Made by a program: the position numbers and the translations under genes. From contig JAQFVV010006718.1 in NCBI GenBank assembly GCA_028023455.1, forward strand, positions 124,001-188,000: a DNA stretch of 64,000 nt, written 5' to 3'. Origin of the DNA: Epiperipatus broadwayi (lineage: Eukaryota > Onychophora > Udeonychophora > Euonychophora > Peripatidae). The notes beneath the pieces are model-generated. The model was not told where the DNA came from. It searched no databases and saw only the letters and a program-made list of their open reading frames with translations. Shown piece by piece: positions 59,181 to 64,000 of the stretch (positions are counted from its first letter, which is position 1; the number at the start of each line of letters is the position of its first letter).

Positions 59181-60435
59181 TGCACTTGGATGAATGGAAA
59201 ACGACATTTTTATATTTTAATGGTGCAAATAAAAAAAATTATAAGATGTTAATATCATAAATTCTCAATACTTTTACAGGTGTTACTAGCTGAGTTTATG
59301 TAGATGGTAGTCATATCTCTCCCTGATGGCTCACAAACAAACAATAAGAAACAGTATTTATATATATATATAGCCATTACACCCATTTATTTAATCTATC
59401 TATCAATAATATAACGATGATGATGATGATGACTCCAGTCACAGCTTTTGCAATTAACTCACAACAACAATTTAGCTTTTATAAATCTATAGTTATTTAC
59501 CTACAACATTACTGTATTTAAATTATGACTCAACACTTAACATTCAAAAGTGATGATGAATGATCATAATTAAATGATAAAATTAAAAATAACAATATTA
59601 ATAATAATAACACCAAAGCCAAATATTATAGAGCTATATTTATTAAGATTTCTTCCTTTCAATAAACAAATTTCTAATCATTCAATTGACTTTAATTATA
59701 TCAACAAAAGTAATACATTAATGTCAAGTTATATATAATTCTTGCAAGATAGTAGTATCGTTGCAAATTTTTCAGAATTGCAACATTTAAGATTTTTTTG
59801 TTTAACAGACGTTTTATATATATATAATGATATTATAGTTCTGTATATATGAGTATCTATATAGTTACAATTTATTATATAGATGTCAGTTTAGCATTAT
59901 GCGTATTTGTATTTGATATATATTACATTTAGGTTTTTCGCGAAGAAAAAGTGGAAGAATTGGTTAAAAAACAATGAGTGAAAAAAAACGGAAAGTAATG
60001 GGTGGTATACCTGAGGTAATAATGAAAATAGTTATTAAAGTTTGTCTATTATGTATGTGTTTGTTTTTATATCTGTAATATATATATATATCGTGGATTA
60101 CTCTTGATAAAGGAGTCTCCGCTCTATTTAAACTTTTAACTGAAATCAAATATAGTTTCTCATATATTACTTTATGCAGTTCAAATTAGTAATAAATATT
60201 TTATTTATATCTGCACATAAATGTGGTGATATCTTTTTTTTCTTTTTAATCAAATGCTATATGGCAAAGATAAAATACCTTATAAATAGTTTATTATATA
60301 GAGCGTGGGCTTTTTAACAGATTTTCAAAGAAAAGCAATAAAGTTTTCAATCAGGCTAGCAATTCCCTAATCATGTAGATTTAAGATTTTCCTTTTTTTT
60401 AGATTGTTATTTAATTCAAAATTATTTTAAAAAAT
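59181..60435. other. AT-rich sequence with (GAT)n
   Basis: A (GAT)n run lies near 59415-59432 and short (TA)n tracts near 59358, 59815 and 60077. No gene is recognised. Confidence 0.45.
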
Positions 60436-60439
60436 TTTC

Positions 60440-60492
60440 TGGTCCAAATTCAAATTCCAATAGCAGGAAATGCTCTATCCATTGTGCAATAT
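60440..60492 (-). mobile_element. tRNA-like fragment
   Basis: Minus strand: TGCACAATGGATAGAGCA, close to a tRNA A box, then TTGGAATTTGAATTTGG as a diverged B box. It directly precedes the palindromic element at 60509. Confidence 0.45.
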
Positions 60493-60508
60493 GTAGTTAT
60501 TTGTATAT

Positions 60509-60690
60509 AGTAATTAGATTGCGCTTTACGCAAAAAAGTGAAGCTTGTCTACAATATTTTTAAAGAGTTATATGGCTAAGCGCTTTCAAAGAAGGAGACT
60601 CAAGTTCTCTGAAAGCGCTTAGCCATATAACTCTTTAATAATATTGTAGACAAGCTTCACTTTTTTGCGTAAAGCGCAATCTAAATTACT
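60509..60690. mobile_element. 182-bp palindromic MITE-like element
   Basis: Arms 60509-60593 and 60605-60690 are nearly perfect inverse copies (AGATTGCGCTTTACGC outside, AAGCGCTTTCAAAGAA inside) around the 11-base loop GGAGACTCAAG. No clear TSD outside the arms. Confidence 0.85.
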
Positions 60691-60699
60691 TACTACTGA

Positions 60700-61430
60700 A
60701 AGGTGAAGTATAAAACTATTATTTTATTTCTTTGTATATAATACTGTTACTTACAATTTAAATGTAGGATTTTTATAAAAAATTTGTAAAGAATTTATCT
60801 TTTTTACTATCAGATTTCAAAAAGTATATAGCGCAAAGTAGACGAATTGAATTTGAACAGATATATTTAAAGTGCTGGAATAATGATATAAAATTGCAAA
60901 TTAAAATAATTATAATAAATCATTTATATTCATTTTATATTTTCATTTTCCAAACAATTTTCATGTTTAGAAACAGATAATATATATTTAAGAATTATCA
61001 ATTGTTTTTGTTAATTATTCAAATTAAGAAGAATTTATAAATAATTGGCTTAAATGTCAAAATTACCATCTCTGCTTTTAACTAATTTCTTAATAAATTT
61101 TTTATATTATCCAAAATTGAGAGAATTTATTTGTAATCTTATATTAGACAGCTTTTTAAAATGTCTTGTGGGATAATTATTGTAACATAAGTAAAGCTAT
61201 TAGTTTCTTCAGTGACTTTTTTTTCACTATATGTAACTAAATTGTTATAACATACTAGAATAAGAAAAAATGTGTAAGTAAAATTAAAACTTTCATTGGA
61301 TTTTTTTGTCTTTTATGTGGAGAAATAGTATTTCTCCCTTTTATTTGGATGACAAAAGTCAAATTAGTTTATTGAAAAAGATTATATCTGTTATTTAATT
61401 GAGGTCAGAGACCAATTGCACTATGGATTG
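60700..61430. other. AT-rich sequence, no gene recognised
   Basis: No frame or repeat recognised. Confidence 0.4.
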
Positions 61431-61510
61431 AATTTTTTTTTCATGTCAAAGCGTCGGTCGGGGACGCGAACCCGGCACAACTGCTTGTAAGGCAGCCATG
61501 CTAACCACTT
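61430..61510 (-). mobile_element. tRNA-derived SINE, copy 6, truncated
   Basis: Minus strand: GGTTAGCATGGCTGCCTTACAAGCAG, GCCGGGTTCGCGTCC as B box, GACGCTTTGACATG tail and poly-A. It resembles the subfamily of the copy at 15504. The A-box end is lost after about 61510. Confidence 0.7.
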
Positions 61511-61956
61511 TTTGTTTTTTTCACCCTCATTTGTGAATGCATGGAATCACTAGCTTTTGCAATTTTATATGTAAAACAACATTCTATAGAAGAAATGTTT
61601 ATTCTTTATTTTAAGTAATGTTTTCATTTCAAGCTATTTATAACTAGATATGCTGAGAATGTTGAAAAAATGATATGCAAATGGATGAAATAATAATCAA
61701 AAAAAGTTGTGTTAAGTTTGAAGTATTTGTAAAGCAATGACAATATCAGAAATTGTTTTGTTTCTTTTTTAAGTTTCTTTTTTTATTTGCTTACTGTTAT
61801 AACTTGGTATTTTCCTCTCATGTTTAAATATTAATGTAAATGGAGAAAATTGGTTTGCATATATATATATTCTAACCTTCTAAATATTAATCATCGTGGC
61901 AACGTAGCCATCGATAGTCAGACATTCTAACCTATAAAAACATATATAAACTTATT
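61511..61956. other. No feature recognised
   Basis: AT-rich; no frame or repeat recognised. Confidence 0.4.
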
Positions 61957-62745
61957 AACTCTAACTATATAATAACTAATATATAATATAGGGTATATGA
62001 GCACAGACTTTCAGATCCCACACATATATACTATAAGTGTTCAGATATATATTAAGATAGACAATCTTCCTACTTTAATGGACCAACTGATGATTGCTGG
62101 TTTAGCATGAAATACGTATATTGGTGATTATTTTTTCAGCATATATGTGCTTGAGTGTATCAGTGATATTAGATAGAGTGGAGAGTGATGGGTCATCTGA
62201 AAGTCTGTGCTCATACACACTATATTACATATATAGACACACGGGTATATAATAATCCTGTGTTTCAGTTATTACATTGTAGAGATGTCTGCCCATCCTT
62301 GCACATGTATTAAATAGATTATGTCCTGGACTTGTGGGGTTCAGATTGACTTTAGGTCAACATGGGTGTGACAAGAATCTCGGTCTCAGGGTGGCCTTTG
62401 AGCATTCCATCATCAGATTTTCAATTGGATGGATGGTTTGGAGGGTGTAGTAGATTGGAGCCTGTCCATTAAAGTAGGAAGATTGTCTAACTTAATATAT
62501 ATCTGAGCACTTATAGTATATATGTGTGGGAGATGATAATCTGGACCAACTGATGATTGCTGGTTTAGCATGAAATACATATATTGGTGATTGTTTATCT
62601 TTTCAGCATATAGGTGCTTGAGTGTATCAGTGATATTAGAGTGGAGAGATGGGTCATCTGAAAGTCTGTGCTCATATACCCTATATTACATATATAGACA
62701 CACAGGTATATAATAAGCCTGTGTTTCAGTTAGTAACTAATATAG
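61957..62745. repeat. Interspersed repeat with inverted ends, copy 2
   Basis: Same family as 17147-17690. It opens with an inverted partial arm (AGGGTATATGAGCACAGACT near 61989, through about 62083), then a partial unit to about 62275, then a fuller unit to 62745 ending AAAGTCTGTGCTCATATACC and CTGTGTTTCAGTTAG. So it is a partial tandem plus inversion of one unit. The first and second units differ at scattered positions. Confidence 0.7.
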
Positions 62746-64000
62746 TAACTAGTATTAACGAATCTAAATGTAGTTTAAGCTCAATACATCAATCGCCTCT
62801 ATAATTAGGCATCTCATTTTCTAACCTAATAAAGTATATTCTCGGTGATCTGCAAACTCACCAATGTGCATACTCAGCCTAGCTCAGTGGTCGGTTAGTT
62901 ATAAGAAGATTCTGCTGCAGAGATATACAGTTAAGATAAAGAAAGAAATTAAATCATAAAACAAATTATCATTAGTAAAATAAATATCTTGGGAAGATAA
63001 AAAAAAATTGTCATCATTCCCTAATTAAAAAAATTTAGAATAAAATAACATCCTCTCTTTATCAAAAACACATTCTCTGAGCTATAAGTATTTGCACTTT
63101 TAAACAATGATGATAACTTCTCATGTTCTTGTTAATGTTACCAAAATAAAAAATATATCCAATATGTAAATCATTTGCCAATATGATCTGAAAATACTTT
63201 TCAGATAGCACAATTATAAGTTAAATTCTTTTAAGCCACGCCACAATTGTAATATCAATAATAATTGATCACTTCTTAATAAAAAATAATTATAATGACA
63301 ATAAATAATCTCAGGGTTTCTTTGGTTAATTTAGGAAAATGCTCGACAGTACTGTGCTGTCACATATGACTGGCATTCTGGTTGGCTATAAGAAACATTT
63401 ACTTTACTTCACAGTCAATGTGTCTTCATATCTCACAGCAACTACTATATTAATTAAAGAGGTAATAATTATACTCAATAATGACTTACAATTTTGAATA
63501 ATACAGCCCTTTTATCCAGAATCTCAGCCAGAATAATAAAAAGACAAGGGTGCTTTTTGTGTCCCTTCATCATCCATGACAACGCTAAGACTCATTACTA
63601 CGACAATTTCATTAAAATGTGAATGGAATAATGAGCAGTCATAGTTAATTACTTGGGAATAAATACATTTTTACACTTACAAAATGTTTAGTCTGAAGTT
63701 TGCAATTCCATAAATAATTCTCATTAAAATAAAATGAAATGAAATATTCCGATCTGCTTAAATTTGTCTATCTGGTATATTAAGTTTTTGAGAGTTTGAA
63801 ATGATTTCGGACTCAAGAAAAGGTTTTGCAAATATTGTGCAAACACACTTCTATTTAGCATACAAAAAAAAAATGAATCTACAACAAATATTGGTAAGAC
63901 TATAATTTATTACTAACACCAAATATATATATAGAAATTTATTAAATAATCTCACACTGATACAAAACATAAACTAACATTAATCTGTCTATTGTTTAGG
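62746..64000. other. AT-rich sequence, no gene recognised
   Basis: Near 62878 CCTAGCTCAGTGGTCGGTTAG matches a tRNA A box, but no B box follows, so it is a fragment at best. No coding region is seen. Confidence 0.4.

Noticed and set aside
62876-62930. Functional tRNA gene
   Set aside because: Good A-box match (TAGCTCAGTGGTCGGTTAG) but no B box or acceptor pairing downstream.

Overview
This window comes from a very AT-rich animal genome. There are no operons or bacterial signals, and the recognisable content is metazoan: Penelope-like retroelements (PLEs) with a GIY-YIG domain, Ty3/gypsy-type LTR elements, an RTE-type LINE, a hAT relic, a Merlin relic and tRNA-derived SINEs. An invertebrate is likely, but I cannot name the species or phylum. 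I found no convincing host gene. Nearly everything readable is transposable-element sequence, most of it broken.

Layout. 0.4-1.4 kb: a nested palindrome carrying a hammerhead-ribozyme-like motif on both arms. 1.40-10.81 kb: a young LTR element with about 3.17 kb LTRs and only a gag gene. 11.5-12.1 kb: two perfect heat-shock-element matches and a perfect 310-bp palindrome. 13.2-16.1 kb: a promoter-like direct repeat and four copies of one tRNA-derived SINE family, each with a target-site duplication (TSD). 17.1-17.7 kb: a medium-copy repeat seen again at 62 kb. About 18.0-22.6 kb: an old, decayed PLE. 22.7-24.5 kb: a possible LTR remnant. 24.49-32.93 kb: a minus-strand gypsy-type element with gag, a -1 frameshift signal, protease, a large pol deletion and the integrase C-terminal part; its 5' LTR has been replaced by a snap-back inverted repeat. 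36.9-37.6 kb: a Merlin transposase relic. 38.6-42.2 kb: a small MITE, then a better-preserved PLE interrupted by two dated insertions. 43.97-57.44 kb: two diverged tandem copies of a 6-7 kb segment, with a foldback transposon in one and a hAT relic in the other. 57-58.7 kb: an RTE LINE relic. 59-64 kb: sparse DNA with a MITE, SINE pieces and the second copy of the 17-kb repeat.

The main theme is inversion. Several unrelated repeats (0.9, 11.97, 32.33, 46.36, 48.25 and 60.60 kb, plus 17.2 and 62 kb) are head-to-head palindromes with short or absent loops. In two of them, an LTR and a SINE, the turning point lies at a short inverted repeat, as expected from self-primed fold-back DNA synthesis. 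Elements also repeatedly sit inside (TA)n tracts.

All calls come from reading the sequence by eye. Family names rest on motifs; no database search was run.
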